The translations under genes were made by a program, and so were the position numbers. From positions 1-52,603 of the forward strand of contig JANYDA010000062.1 in the NCBI GenBank assembly GCA_025360005.1: a stretch of DNA of 52,603 bases, read 5' to 3'. The notes under the pieces are model-generated. The model saw only the letters and a program-made list of their open reading frames with translations. It was not told the origin of the DNA and searched no databases. Within the stretch, counting starts at the first letter, position 1; each line of letters starts with the position of its first letter. This document shows positions 1 through 7,834 of this stretch, in pieces. Source of the stretch: Fibrobacteria bacterium (GTDB taxonomy: Bacteria > Fibrobacterota > Fibrobacteria > UBA11236).

Positions 1-232
1 TCGAGGGATCTGCGCTAAATATAGTCGAGACCCGAAAAAAGGCAAAAAAAAAATCGCTTATTTTCCCCCTGGGCGGAGCCTGGGTCGGAACCCTTCGTTC
101 CTATTTGGAGCATTGGCCTGCAAGGGGATTTGTGGGTTTAGGATTAAAGTATCGCGAACGGAATGAAAACCCCGGTCCCGTAGCGTCAGAGCAAGCGTGG
201 TCCCAAATCCATTACTTTATTTAGCCATCGAT
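1..232. other. non-coding start of window
   Basis: No gene is visible here. The stretch contains an A-run near 44-53 and AT-rich sequence near 145-230, downstream of the helicase stop. I see no convincing terminator hairpin. Confidence 0.5.
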
Positions 233-1585
233 TCAGTCCGGTAAACCCTGTTCCCGGCGAATACGGATTTTCCGTTCTTCCTGCTTTACCAACTGGTCGT
301 GATTGCGTTTGGCGTCGATGAACCACTTCTCCCTCTGGGCAAAAGCGGGATGGATGGGCATGGGTCCGGGGAATTCCTTTTCCAGATTCCGCATGGGCAG
401 GTATTCTTCCGGCCCGGCAAAGCTGACGCAGCGTCCGGCGCGTCCCTGGCGGGCGGTCCGTCCCGTTCGATGCACGTAGTCCTTATAATGCTTGGGAAGA
501 TCGTAATTCACGATCAACTCCACTTCCGGCATGTCCAATCCGCGCGAGGCCAAATCGGTGGCCACCAGCACCCGGAATCCTCCTTGGCGGAAATCCTGAT
601 AAGCTTCCGCCCGTTCTTCCTGCGGCAAATGGCCGTGCAAAACGCGCGCGCCGATGCCGCGCAATTTCAGGAGTCCGTTCAGATGGTTGGCCTTGTCCCG
701 GTTGGCCACGAATACGATGGCCTGGCCTTGGATACCCACCAGCTCGGTCAAAAGCAGATCGCCTTTCTTCTTGTTGCTTTTCAGGAAGAAGAAGGATTCT
801 TCCATCTTGCGGCTGCCGGCTTCCCGCTCCACGGGGATCATAGGGAGGTTGGACAGCCCCATGGACTTGGCCGCGGCGGAGAGCTTGGCACCGGCTCCGG
901 CTCCCTTTTTCAATTTCTCGGAGCCGCCGGGAGGCCCGTCCCCATTGGCCCCGGAGGTTTCGCCCGTATCCATTGCGCGAGGGTCCGAAGGAGATTCCTC
1001 CCCGGCCGTTTCATCCGTCCCGGGAGCGTCCTGATCGGTGGCGGAGAGCAGCAGCCTTTGCCCGCCCGCAGGCACGCGCTTGAGGATGCCGGCTATCTGT
1101 TCCTCGAAGCCCATGCCGATGAGCTTGTCGAATTCGTCCAGTACCGTGAGGGTTACGTGCTTGAGGGAAACGGATTTTTCGTCCAGCATTTCCAGGAGCC
1201 GGCCCGGGGTGGCGACCATGATGCGCCAGCCTTCGCGGATGCGCTTGAGCTGGGAATCCTTGGGATGCCCGCCGATGGCCAAGGCCACCTCGTCGCGGAG
1301 GGACGGTTCCAGCGCCTGTAACATCTGGGATACCTGGTAGGCCAGCTCGCGCGTGGGGATGAGGATAAGGGCGCAGGCGGCGCCTTTGCCTACCAATTGC
1401 CAGGCTGGAAGCATGTAGACTAGGGTCTTGCCGGTGCCGGTGGGAGCCACGGCGCGGAAGCTTTCGCCGGCGAGCGCCTTGGGCAGGCAGGCCGATTGCA
1501 CCGGGGTGGGTTTGGCGAACCCCAACCGATCCAGGGATTTCCGGAAGGCGGGCGGGAGGAAGCCCCAAGGGCCCCCGGAGGTCAC
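233..1585 (-). CDS. DEAD-box-family ATP-dependent RNA helicase (DEFD variant)
   Basis: Predicted cytosolic ATP-dependent RNA helicase of 450 residues, probably remodelling rRNA or mRNA. Visible motifs in order are the Q motif (GFAKPTPVQ, 22-30), Walker A (APTGTGKT, 47-54), PTRELA (78-82), GG, TPGR, Walker B DEFD (150-153), SAT (181-183), then in RecA domain 2 VATDLASRGLD and HRTGRTAR. Two things are odd: Walker B reads DEFD instead of DEAD, and an acidic/Gly/Ser-rich insert of about 60-75 residues directly follows SAT, between the two RecA domains. The start is GTG and overlaps the TGA of the DAHP synthase gene by 4 bp (GTGA), so the two are probably translationally coupled. The family is certain; the subfamily (RhlE/SrmB/CshA-like) is not. 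Confidence 0.93.
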   Translation of the reverse strand: MTSGGPWGFLPPAFRKSLDRLGFAKPTPVQSACLPKALAGESFRAVAPTGTGKTLVYMLPAWQLVGKGAACALILIPTRELAYQVSQMLQALEPSLRDEVALAIGGHPKDSQLKRIREGWRIMVATPGRLLEMLDEKSVSLKHVTLTVLDEFDKLIGMGFEEQIAGILKRVPAGGQRLLLSATDQDAPGTDETAGEESPSDPRAMDTGETSGANGDGPPGGSEKLKKGAGAGAKLSAAAKSMGLSNLPMIPVEREAGSRKMEESFFFLKSNKKKGDLLLTELVGIQGQAIVFVANRDKANHLNGLLKLRGIGARVLHGHLPQEERAEAYQDFRQGGFRVLVATDLASRGLDMPEVELIVNYDLPKHYKDYVHRTGRTARQGRAGRCVSFAGPEEYLPMRNLEKEFPGPMPIHPAFAQREKWFIDAKRNHDQLVKQEERKIRIRREQGLPD

Positions 1586-2637
1586 GATGCCGTGGCCTTG
1601 GGCGCGTAATGCTTGGCGAACCCGTGGATCTCGCGGGTGTCCTTGACGATCTGGGCCAATACGTCCGGGGTCACGGCCTGTTTGGGGTCATCGCCCATGC
1701 CCTTTTTGGGTTGGCAATGCGTTTCCACCAGGATGCCGTCCGCGCCGTAGCCGGCCGCAGCCAGGCAGGCATTCGGCACATAAACCGCCTTGCCCACGCT
1801 ATGGGATGGATCCACCACCACGGGCGCCCAAGTCCTCTCCTTCAGGAGCAAGGTGATGCTCTCATCGGGGGAGTTGCGGAAGCCTTCGATGGTGGGAACG
1901 GTGCCGCGCGGGCACAGCATCACGTTGGGATTGCCTTGCGCCACGATGTATTCCGCGGCCAGGATGAATTCGGAAACCGGCCCCATGTGCATGCTCCGCT
2001 TCAGGAGCACCCGCGTCTGGGTATTCTTGGTGAGTTCGCCCACCTGCTGGAGCAGTCGGTAATTGAGCGCGCTGCGGGCGCCGATTTGCAGGCAATCCAC
2101 CTTGGCGTCCACGCATAGCTTGAGCTGCTCGAAATCCATGACTTCAGTATTGATGGGAAGGCCCGTGCGTTCGCGCGCTTCCACCAGGATTTCCAGACTC
2201 TTGGCATCGCCCTGGAAGGAATGGGGAGAGGTGCGGGGCTTCCAGACGCCGCCCCGGATCATGTCCGCGCCGGCTTCCTTGACGGCGAAGGCCGTTTCCA
2301 GGAACATGGCTTTCTGTTTGGGATCGATGGTGCAATGCCCGGCGATGACGCAGAAATCCCCGGGCAGGATCTTGTCGCCCACCTTGACGCGATGGCTGCT
2401 GAGCTTGCTTTCCCGGGACATGAGCTTGTAAGGCGCTTGGATGCGATCGACGCGCTCCACGAAGGCCAATCCCTCAATCCGGTTGATGAGGTCCTGGGAG
2501 GTTTCGTCGCCCAGGATAGCGTAGATGGAGCGCTCATTTCCGTGGATGGGCTGGATGCGCACCCCGAACTCGAGGGTGATCTCCTCCAGCTCGCGGAGCT
2601 CGTTATCTGTCAGGCGGGGATGGATTGGGATTATCAT
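1582..2637 (-). CDS. aroF: 3-deoxy-7-phosphoheptulonate synthase (DAHP synthase, AroF/type I-beta-like)
   Basis: Catalyses the first step of the shikimate pathway, condensing phosphoenolpyruvate with erythrose 4-phosphate. The 351-residue protein has an N-terminal ferredoxin-like regulatory segment (about 1-70) and a TIM barrel. Barrel motifs include RGGVWKPRTSPHSFQG, the CPRG motif, VVVDPSHSVG and GILVETH, which match the single-domain AroF/TIGR01361-type enzymes. The metal-binding Cys is C102 in AGHC; most family members have AGPC, so His101 is unusual. An ATG 14 codons upstream is possible, but starting at MIIPIHPR matches the family. A TTGGAA-N17-TATTTT promoter lies only 13 nt before this ATG, and no Shine-Dalgarno is visible. 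First gene of a two-gene unit with the helicase. Confidence 0.92.
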   Translation of the reverse strand: MIIPIHPRLTDNELRELEEITLEFGVRIQPIHGNERSIYAILGDETSQDLINRIEGLAFVERVDRIQAPYKLMSRESKLSSHRVKVGDKILPGDFCVIAGHCTIDPKQKAMFLETAFAVKEAGADMIRGGVWKPRTSPHSFQGDAKSLEILVEARERTGLPINTEVMDFEQLKLCVDAKVDCLQIGARSALNYRLLQQVGELTKNTQTRVLLKRSMHMGPVSEFILAAEYIVAQGNPNVMLCPRGTVPTIEGFRNSPDESITLLLKERTWAPVVVDPSHSVGKAVYVPNACLAAAGYGADGILVETHCQPKKGMGDDPKQAVTPDVLAQIVKDTREIHGFAKHYAPKATAS

Positions 2638-2650
2638 ATGGAAAGGGGGT

Positions 2651-2679
2651 AAAATAGCCAAAGCCGTCCCCATTTCCAA
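2651..2679 (-). promoter_or_regulatory. putative sigma70-type promoter of the DAHP synthase gene
   Basis: On the minus strand, TTGGAA (2674-2679) is followed by exactly 17 nt and then TATTTT (2651-2656). The predicted start of transcription (near 2644) is only about 7 nt before the ATG at 2637, so the message would be almost leaderless. This agrees with the absence of a Shine-Dalgarno. Confidence 0.45.
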
Positions 2680-2791
2680 CTGGCCCGGCCTTTACCGGAT
2701 AGGGCGCGTGGGGCTGTGGAAAATCGGCGGGAGCTATGCAGGGCAAGGCTTTTTGGGGTTTGATCCGGGTTCCCCGATCGAGGCCGCCGGG

Positions 2792-2819
2792 CTTGCGGTA
2801 AGTTATGGGAAGCTATATT
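2792..2819 (+). promoter_or_regulatory. possible promoter of the signalling operon
   Basis: TATATT at 2814-2819 is a good -10 box. The upstream CTTGCG/TTGCGG (2792-2798) is a weak -35 at 15-16 nt spacing. It lies in the divergent gap between the DAHP synthase and the next plus-strand operon. Confidence 0.3.
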
Positions 2820-2878
2820 TATTGGCTTTGGTCCGCTTGACCGCCCGCATGGGAGATCGAAGGCGTACCGGCGATTCA

Positions 2879-5524
2879 ATGCGCAGAGCGGGGAATTCAG
2901 TGGCCATCGGCGTTAAGGAAACACAAGAAATCATCCGGCAGGCCGCGGTCATATCCCGCACGGAACCGGCCGTTCCCGTGAAGCTGGACCCGCAAGAAGT
3001 GGGTATGGCCACCGGGCCAAGGCATCGGAAGCGAGCCCTGTTACGGATCGGCCCGACTCCGGATTACCTCCATCCCGGCGAAGCCAATGCCGACGAATGG
3101 CAAAAGCTCGACGACGATATCTACAAGTTCCTGCAGGTCCGCAAGGATCAATTCGGGCGCATGCCGGCGCCGCCGTCCCAGCAATTCATCTCCGAAATGG
3201 AAGCGCAGCTCAAGCTTTCCGACGGCGAATACGAATTGGGATCCTTCCTGGGCCTGTTGCGCCAGGCGGCGGACCTGGACCAGACCCGGCAAACCTATGT
3301 GACCGCTTCCGAGAAGAATACCTTCCACGCCTTCGCCCGCCGCATCACGGACGGCCGCAAGAGCGGCGAGACCTTCGATCCCGGGATGGTCAAGCGCTAT
3401 CGCGACCTTTTGGAGGCGAACCATCCCACCACCAACCGAGGCCTGGCGGATTTGTTCCGCCTGGTATCGCGCGCCGCGCGGCTCCCGCTTATCGGCAGCC
3501 TGCGGGAGGCGCCTTCCCTGTCGGTGGCGGTGCTCTTGCAAGTGGTGGATCTTTCCACCCGCTTCAACCAGCGCAGCCAAGGCAACCTGGAATTCCAGGT
3601 GGGACCCATGGACGTGTTCCTGGGCGCCCGCACGGTGCTGTTCAACCGCAGCGTGGTCAATCCCACCCTTTCCATCGTCAAGGAACTGGTGCTGGACGAC
3701 CACGGACTCTATCATGACGATTTGATCGAGCTGCTCCAGAACGTGGGCGTGTTCGGATCGGAGTTGACCTTGCTGATGCCGGAGAGCCTGACCGAGGACG
3801 GTTTCGCTTTGCAGGGAGGCACCTATTCCGCCGTGGAACTGGTGATGGCCGCCGGGGCCAAGCTCGCCAAGGGCGAGGCGCCGGTGCAACGGGCCATGAC
3901 CACTCTGGCCGATGCCATCGTGCATAAGGTGCAGCAGCAGGACAGCCATAAGGACAAACAGATCCAATCCATCCTTTCCCATTTCAACCGGCTCCTCCTG
4001 GGCGAGCGCCGTTCGGCCTCGCGCGTGACCGAGGAACGCCAACAGGCCCGCTTCGATTATATGACGGCCATCCAAAAGGCGAGCCAGTTGGCGCAAGGCA
4101 TGCAGAGCGGACAATTCCCCGCCATGCTGTCGGGGGAAACCGCCGCGCGCCCGGTGCTCGCGCCGCGCGCCTCCCCCAAAGCCATGGACGCCAAACGGGG
4201 TCCCGTCGCGGGGTTGTCGGCGGAAAGCATGGGAGTCCCGGCCGCTCCCGGCGCTCCCCTGCTGTCCGCGGCGGCGGATCCGGCTGCGTTGCCGGCCAAT
4301 GCGGAGGCTGCCGCTGCGCCGTCGATCTCTCCGGCCATGCCCGTTTCCGCTCCGGATGACGATCGTTCCCCTTTGCACAAGCAGCGCATGAAGGTTTCCG
4401 CCGCGTCCGCTGCCAGGGATCCCGGCTATCACTTGCTTCCGCTCCCGCCCTTGCCTGCCGCCGCCGTGGTGGGCCGCATCTCCGCGGGAGAATACGAAAC
4501 GCTGTTGGGAGTCTGGGATCTGTTGCTGGTGCGTCTGCGCAAGAAGCTCACCACCAAAGCCCCCGCCTTCAAATCGCTGGCATCGCAACTGGCCAAAGTC
4601 CGCGCGTTGGATACCAGCCTGGCGTATGGCCTTACCCCGGCGGGCGGGCGCGCCGCCAGTCGCCTGGCCAAGTTGATCCAAAGCGAGGAATTGCGCGGCC
4701 GCCTGGGCGTCCCGGCGGACATAGCCGAGGGGATGGAAGACGCCTTCAGCATGGATTATCCCGGCTTCCTGGCTTCCATCGAATCCCTGATCGGCGCGAT
4801 GTACGAGTTCCGTCCCATCCTGCATTCGGTCCAGTTCCGCTTGCGTGATCGCATGCCCGCCGTGCGGCCCGGCCTGGTCGACATGGGCCGCAACTCGCAA
4901 AGCAAAGGCGATGGCGCCGATGGGCGCGAGACTACCATGTGGGCGGATGCCGCCGAACTCGATGAAGTTGCCTTGCGGCTTCTGCTGGGCTGCATTCTGC
5001 TGGGGCTGGAAATGGCAGGCGGCCTGAACGGATCCAAATCGGTGCCTCAATTCCAGACGGATGGCAAGCTGCGCTTCCCATCGGCCGAAGGCCTTTCCGC
5101 GCTGGGCGATAGCGATCCCTTCCTCGCTTTCTGCACCTTGCTGTGGGTGGGCAAGAAAACCATCGGCGTGGCGTCGCCGGGGGACATGGAAACCAACCTG
5201 ATGCTGCTCATCCGGCTCACCCCCGATGAACGCCAGGCGATGAAAAAGAAATACCGGGAATGGATCGGCACGGGCAACCGGCCCGCGCCTTTGATGCCCG
5301 GCTTGGGCGGGACCCGGGTGCGGGAGGGCTGGCTGCGCGGATTCGAGCGGGGTTTCATGGCGGAGGTGCAGGCGCTTTACGATGAAACGGAAGGGTCGCT
5401 CTTGGAAGCAAGGCTGCTGGATTCGCTTACGGCCATCCAGAGCGATATCGAAAATGCGAGCGGGATGCTGGAAGGGGAGAAGTTGCGCCTGACGCGCGAA
5501 CGCGTCTCCCGCATCCTGGAGTGA
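2879..5524 (+). CDS. large uncharacterised cytosolic protein, first gene of the kinase/sigma54 operon
   Basis: I do not recognise this protein. From ATG 2879 it has 881 residues, with no signal peptide or membrane segment. It appears to be two mostly helical domains (about 1-420 and 530-881) joined by an Ala/Pro-rich linker (about 422-530). The N-terminal part is rich in charged helices. The start is uncertain: the frame is open from 2525, where it overlaps the divergent DAHP synthase gene, and ATGs at 2849 and 3005 or GTG at 2900 are alternatives; none has a strong Shine-Dalgarno. It is followed after 43 nt by a TPR lipoprotein, a Ser/Thr kinase and a sigma54 activator on the same strand. 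A role as scaffold or kinase target is inference from position only. The long minus-strand frame opposite it looks like a shadow. Confidence 0.8.
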   Translation: MRRAGNSVAIGVKETQEIIRQAAVISRTEPAVPVKLDPQEVGMATGPRHRKRALLRIGPTPDYLHPGEANADEWQKLDDDIYKFLQVRKDQFGRMPAPPSQQFISEMEAQLKLSDGEYELGSFLGLLRQAADLDQTRQTYVTASEKNTFHAFARRITDGRKSGETFDPGMVKRYRDLLEANHPTTNRGLADLFRLVSRAARLPLIGSLREAPSLSVAVLLQVVDLSTRFNQRSQGNLEFQVGPMDVFLGARTVLFNRSVVNPTLSIVKELVLDDHGLYHDDLIELLQNVGVFGSELTLLMPESLTEDGFALQGGTYSAVELVMAAGAKLAKGEAPVQRAMTTLADAIVHKVQQQDSHKDKQIQSILSHFNRLLLGERRSASRVTEERQQARFDYMTAIQKASQLAQGMQSGQFPAMLSGETAARPVLAPRASPKAMDAKRGPVAGLSAESMGVPAAPGAPLLSAAADPAALPANAEAAAAPSISPAMPVSAPDDDRSPLHKQRMKVSAASAARDPGYHLLPLPPLPAAAVVGRISAGEYETLLGVWDLLLVRLRKKLTTKAPAFKSLASQLAKVRALDTSLAYGLTPAGGRAASRLAKLIQSEELRGRLGVPADIAEGMEDAFSMDYPGFLASIESLIGAMYEFRPILHSVQFRLRDRMPAVRPGLVDMGRNSQSKGDGADGRETTMWADAAELDEVALRLLLGCILLGLEMAGGLNGSKSVPQFQTDGKLRFPSAEGLSALGDSDPFLAFCTLLWVGKKTIGVASPGDMETNLMLLIRLTPDERQAMKKKYREWIGTGNRPAPLMPGLGGTRVREGWLRGFERGFMAEVQALYDETEGSLLEARLLDSLTAIQSDIENASGMLEGEKLRLTRERVSRILE

Positions 5525-5567
5525 ATCCGGTCCGCGAACGCCGGCATAGGATATCGCCTTCTTGAAG

Positions 5568-6272
5568 ATGGAAATGATTCGCGCAAGTCTTCCGAGACGC
5601 GAGCCGTTGCCGGCCGCGCTTTGCGTCCTACTCGCTTTTTTCGCCCTGTGCGGGTGCAACGGCGATCTCAAGCGGGCCCGGGAAAGCTATCGCGTAGGGG
5701 ATTATCCGCGCGCGCTGCGGTTGTACCAGGCGGAATTGGATCGGCATCCCGCTTCGCCGGAAGCCCGCTTCGGGTACGCCGTGGTGCTCCAGGAAATCAG
5801 CCTGGAAAAAAAGGCCCGGGGCCAGGATGATGAGACGGATTGGTCCGCAGTGGTGGAAGCTTACGAAGTCTGCGCCCGCCTGGGCGACAGCGCGAACATC
5901 GCCGGGAATTACGCCATCTCCCTGTTCCATCTGGCCAACAAGCTCTATCTCATGGGCAAGTTCGCGCCCGCGCTGGAACACCTGGAAACGGCCCGCCGCA
6001 TGGATCCCAAGAACAAATACGTCCTCAACCTGGCGGGCATCGTGCAATACAGCCTGGGCAAGTACCAGGAGGCGCAGGAGACTTTCGAATACCTGATCGC
6101 GGAAGACCCCGGCTTTGTGAGCGCCTACCTGAACCTGGGCAACGTGCTGTGGGAATCCGGCAGCGAGGACGCGGCGCTGGTCACCTGGAAACAGGCATTG
6201 GCGGTGAGTCCGGACAACAAGGCCGTCATCAACCGCATCGAGATCGCCCTCAAGAAGATCGCGGGATCCTGA
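5568..6272 (+). CDS. TPR-repeat lipoprotein
   Basis: Predicted lipoprotein with a hydrophobic signal segment ending in a lipobox (ALCGC; Cys near residue 28). The mature part is made of tetratricopeptide repeats, for example the segments beginning ARESYRVGDYPRALRLYQ, GKFAPALEHLETARRMDP, GKYQEAQETFEYLIAEDP and SEDAALVTWKQALAVSPDN. TPR domains usually hold protein complexes together, here on the periplasmic side. Starts at ATG 5568 or 5574 are both possible, and a TTG at 5562 is in frame. Its TGA shares one base with the ATG of the kinase gene (TGATG at 6270-6274), so translation is probably coupled. Likely part of an envelope complex linked to the kinase, by context. Confidence 0.88.
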   Translation: MEMIRASLPRREPLPAALCVLLAFFALCGCNGDLKRARESYRVGDYPRALRLYQAELDRHPASPEARFGYAVVLQEISLEKKARGQDDETDWSAVVEAYEVCARLGDSANIAGNYAISLFHLANKLYLMGKFAPALEHLETARRMDPKNKYVLNLAGIVQYSLGKYQEAQETFEYLIAEDPGFVSAYLNLGNVLWESGSEDAALVTWKQALAVSPDNKAVINRIEIALKKIAGS

Positions 6273-7834
6273 TGTCCTTTGCCACCGGCGATTTCTCGGA
6301 TTGGTCGCTGCTGGGCGAGGGCGGGGAGGCCCAGATCTTCCGGGCCCGCCAGGTGAGCCTGGATCGCATGGTGGCGATCAAGCGCCTCAAGCTGGCCAAC
6401 ATCGGCGATGAAGAGGAGATCAAACGCTTTGAACGCGAGGCGAAATTGTGCGCCTCCCTGAGCCATCCTTCCCTGGTGCAGGTCAACGACTACGGCAGCG
6501 ACGGGAAGTTCTACTACCTGGTGATGGAATACGTGCAAGGCGTGGACCTGGGCAAGATGGCCGAGCTGGGATCGGCCTACGTCTCCTCGGGTAACTTGAG
6601 TGTTACCGGCGAAACCGGCCGTCCCGGGCTGCCGGAATCCCTGAAAGTGCACTTGGCCCGCCAGATGGTCGAGGTGGTGGATTTCATCCACCATAAGGGC
6701 GTGCTTCACCGGGATTTGAAGCCGGAGAATTTCATGGCCGATCTCACCGGACGGCTCAAGCTCCTGGACTTGGGGATGGCGCGCGCGCATTCCCACGGCT
6801 TTACGCAAACCGATTCCAAGGGCGGCGCCATCAAGGGCACGCTGGCTTATATCCCTCCGGAAATCCTGCGCGGCCAGGGACGGATGGAAAAGGTCTCGGA
6901 ATATTACTCCCTGGCCCTGGTCCTGCTGGAGCTCTTCTCCGGGGCGCGCTATTATCGGGGCAAAACCGCCGAAGAGGTTGTGGGGCTTATCCAGTCGGGG
7001 ATTTCCGTCGCCAAGATCTCAGGGGTGCCGGCTTCGGTCGCGTCCTTGCTGTCTCCTTACCTGAATCCGGATCCGGCGCGCCGCCCCCAGAATCTGGAGC
7101 CTTTGTTGAAGGGCTTGAAGGCCATGCAAAGCAATACCCTGGCTTTGGCGGGCGGCCGCGAAGCCCTGGAAGAGATGATCCGCCGGGAACAGAAGTCCTG
7201 GCTATGGGCCATGGTGCGGGCTTCCGAAGGCACCGGCGAAATCGAGGAGGCGTTCGCGCGGCTGCGTGAGCTTTTGGAGGCGGACCCGGAAAACGCGGAA
7301 GTCCAGGCCAAGTTCCAGGAGTTGGGCGTGCGCATGAACGACGTCCAGGAGCCCTCGCCTTCACCCCCGCCCGCGGAAAAGCGCTGGTCCTTGCGCCGGC
7401 AGCCTGACGGGCGGGGGGCGGGAGCGCGCTCGGCCGCTTTGGCCGCCTTGGTAGCCGGCGTGGTGGGGGCGGGCGGGTTTTTTTACCTTCACAGCGGGCC
7501 CCGGGAAGACGATTTGGGCCGTGACCTGGTTGCGAGGGAAATGAATCTGTTGTCCAAGGAAAATGACGTGGGCATTTCCTCCGCCGCGGCTACCGCCGCA
7601 AAACCCGCCTTGCGGCCTTACGGCATCCTGATCGTCAAAGGCGTACCCAAGAATTACCGCTTGCTGATCAACCGCGTCAGCTACCCCGCAGGAGGGGAAA
7701 TCCATTTGCCCGCCAGCCGCCACCTCATCGAGGTGGAGGATGCCGGCAACCGTCCGGTGCTGCGGGATTCCGTAGCCGTCGGGGGCGGAGAACCCACCGT
7801 ATACGATTTCACGAGGAGGGCCGGCAAGCCGTGA
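6272..7834 (+). CDS. transmembrane Hanks-type serine/threonine protein kinase
   Basis: A 520-residue PknB-like kinase. The kinase domain (about 9-285) shows a glycine loop (GEGGEAQIF, third Gly replaced by Ala), VAIK, the HRDLKPEN catalytic loop, DLG in place of DFG, GTLAYIPPE and a final RRP. The usual Asp of subdomain IX is Glu in SEYYSLALVL. The key Lys, both Asp and Asn are present, so activity is likely. After a charged region there is one membrane segment (about 388-410) and a PEGA-like beta domain (about 449-510) that would lie outside the membrane. It starts at the ATG overlapping the TPR lipoprotein stop, and its TGA overlaps the GTG of the sigma54 activator. In-frame sequence upstream of 6272 is a shadow of the TPR gene. 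Confidence 0.92.
   Translation: MSFATGDFSDWSLLGEGGEAQIFRARQVSLDRMVAIKRLKLANIGDEEEIKRFEREAKLCASLSHPSLVQVNDYGSDGKFYYLVMEYVQGVDLGKMAELGSAYVSSGNLSVTGETGRPGLPESLKVHLARQMVEVVDFIHHKGVLHRDLKPENFMADLTGRLKLLDLGMARAHSHGFTQTDSKGGAIKGTLAYIPPEILRGQGRMEKVSEYYSLALVLLELFSGARYYRGKTAEEVVGLIQSGISVAKISGVPASVASLLSPYLNPDPARRPQNLEPLLKGLKAMQSNTLALAGGREALEEMIRREQKSWLWAMVRASEGTGEIEEAFARLRELLEADPENAEVQAKFQELGVRMNDVQEPSPSPPPAEKRWSLRRQPDGRGAGARSAALAALVAGVVGAGGFFYLHSGPREDDLGRDLVAREMNLLSKENDVGISSAAATAAKPALRPYGILIVKGVPKNYRLLINRVSYPAGGEIHLPASRHLIEVEDAGNRPVLRDSVAVGGGEPTVYDFTRRAGKP

Noticed and set aside
480-520. Sequences resembling sigma54 sites inside coding regions (for example TGGCACCGG near 888)
   Set aside because: They lie within conserved protein-coding sequence and lack correct spacing or downstream genes.
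3041-5671. 876-codon minus-strand open frame opposite the unknown operon protein
   Set aside because: His/Gln/Arg/Gly-rich composition typical of a GC-rich antisense shadow; the plus-strand frame fits the operon layout and coding bias.
5840-6271. Upstream extension of the kinase frame
   Set aside because: It overlaps the TPR lipoprotein in another frame; the overlapping ATG at 6272 starts directly before the kinase domain.
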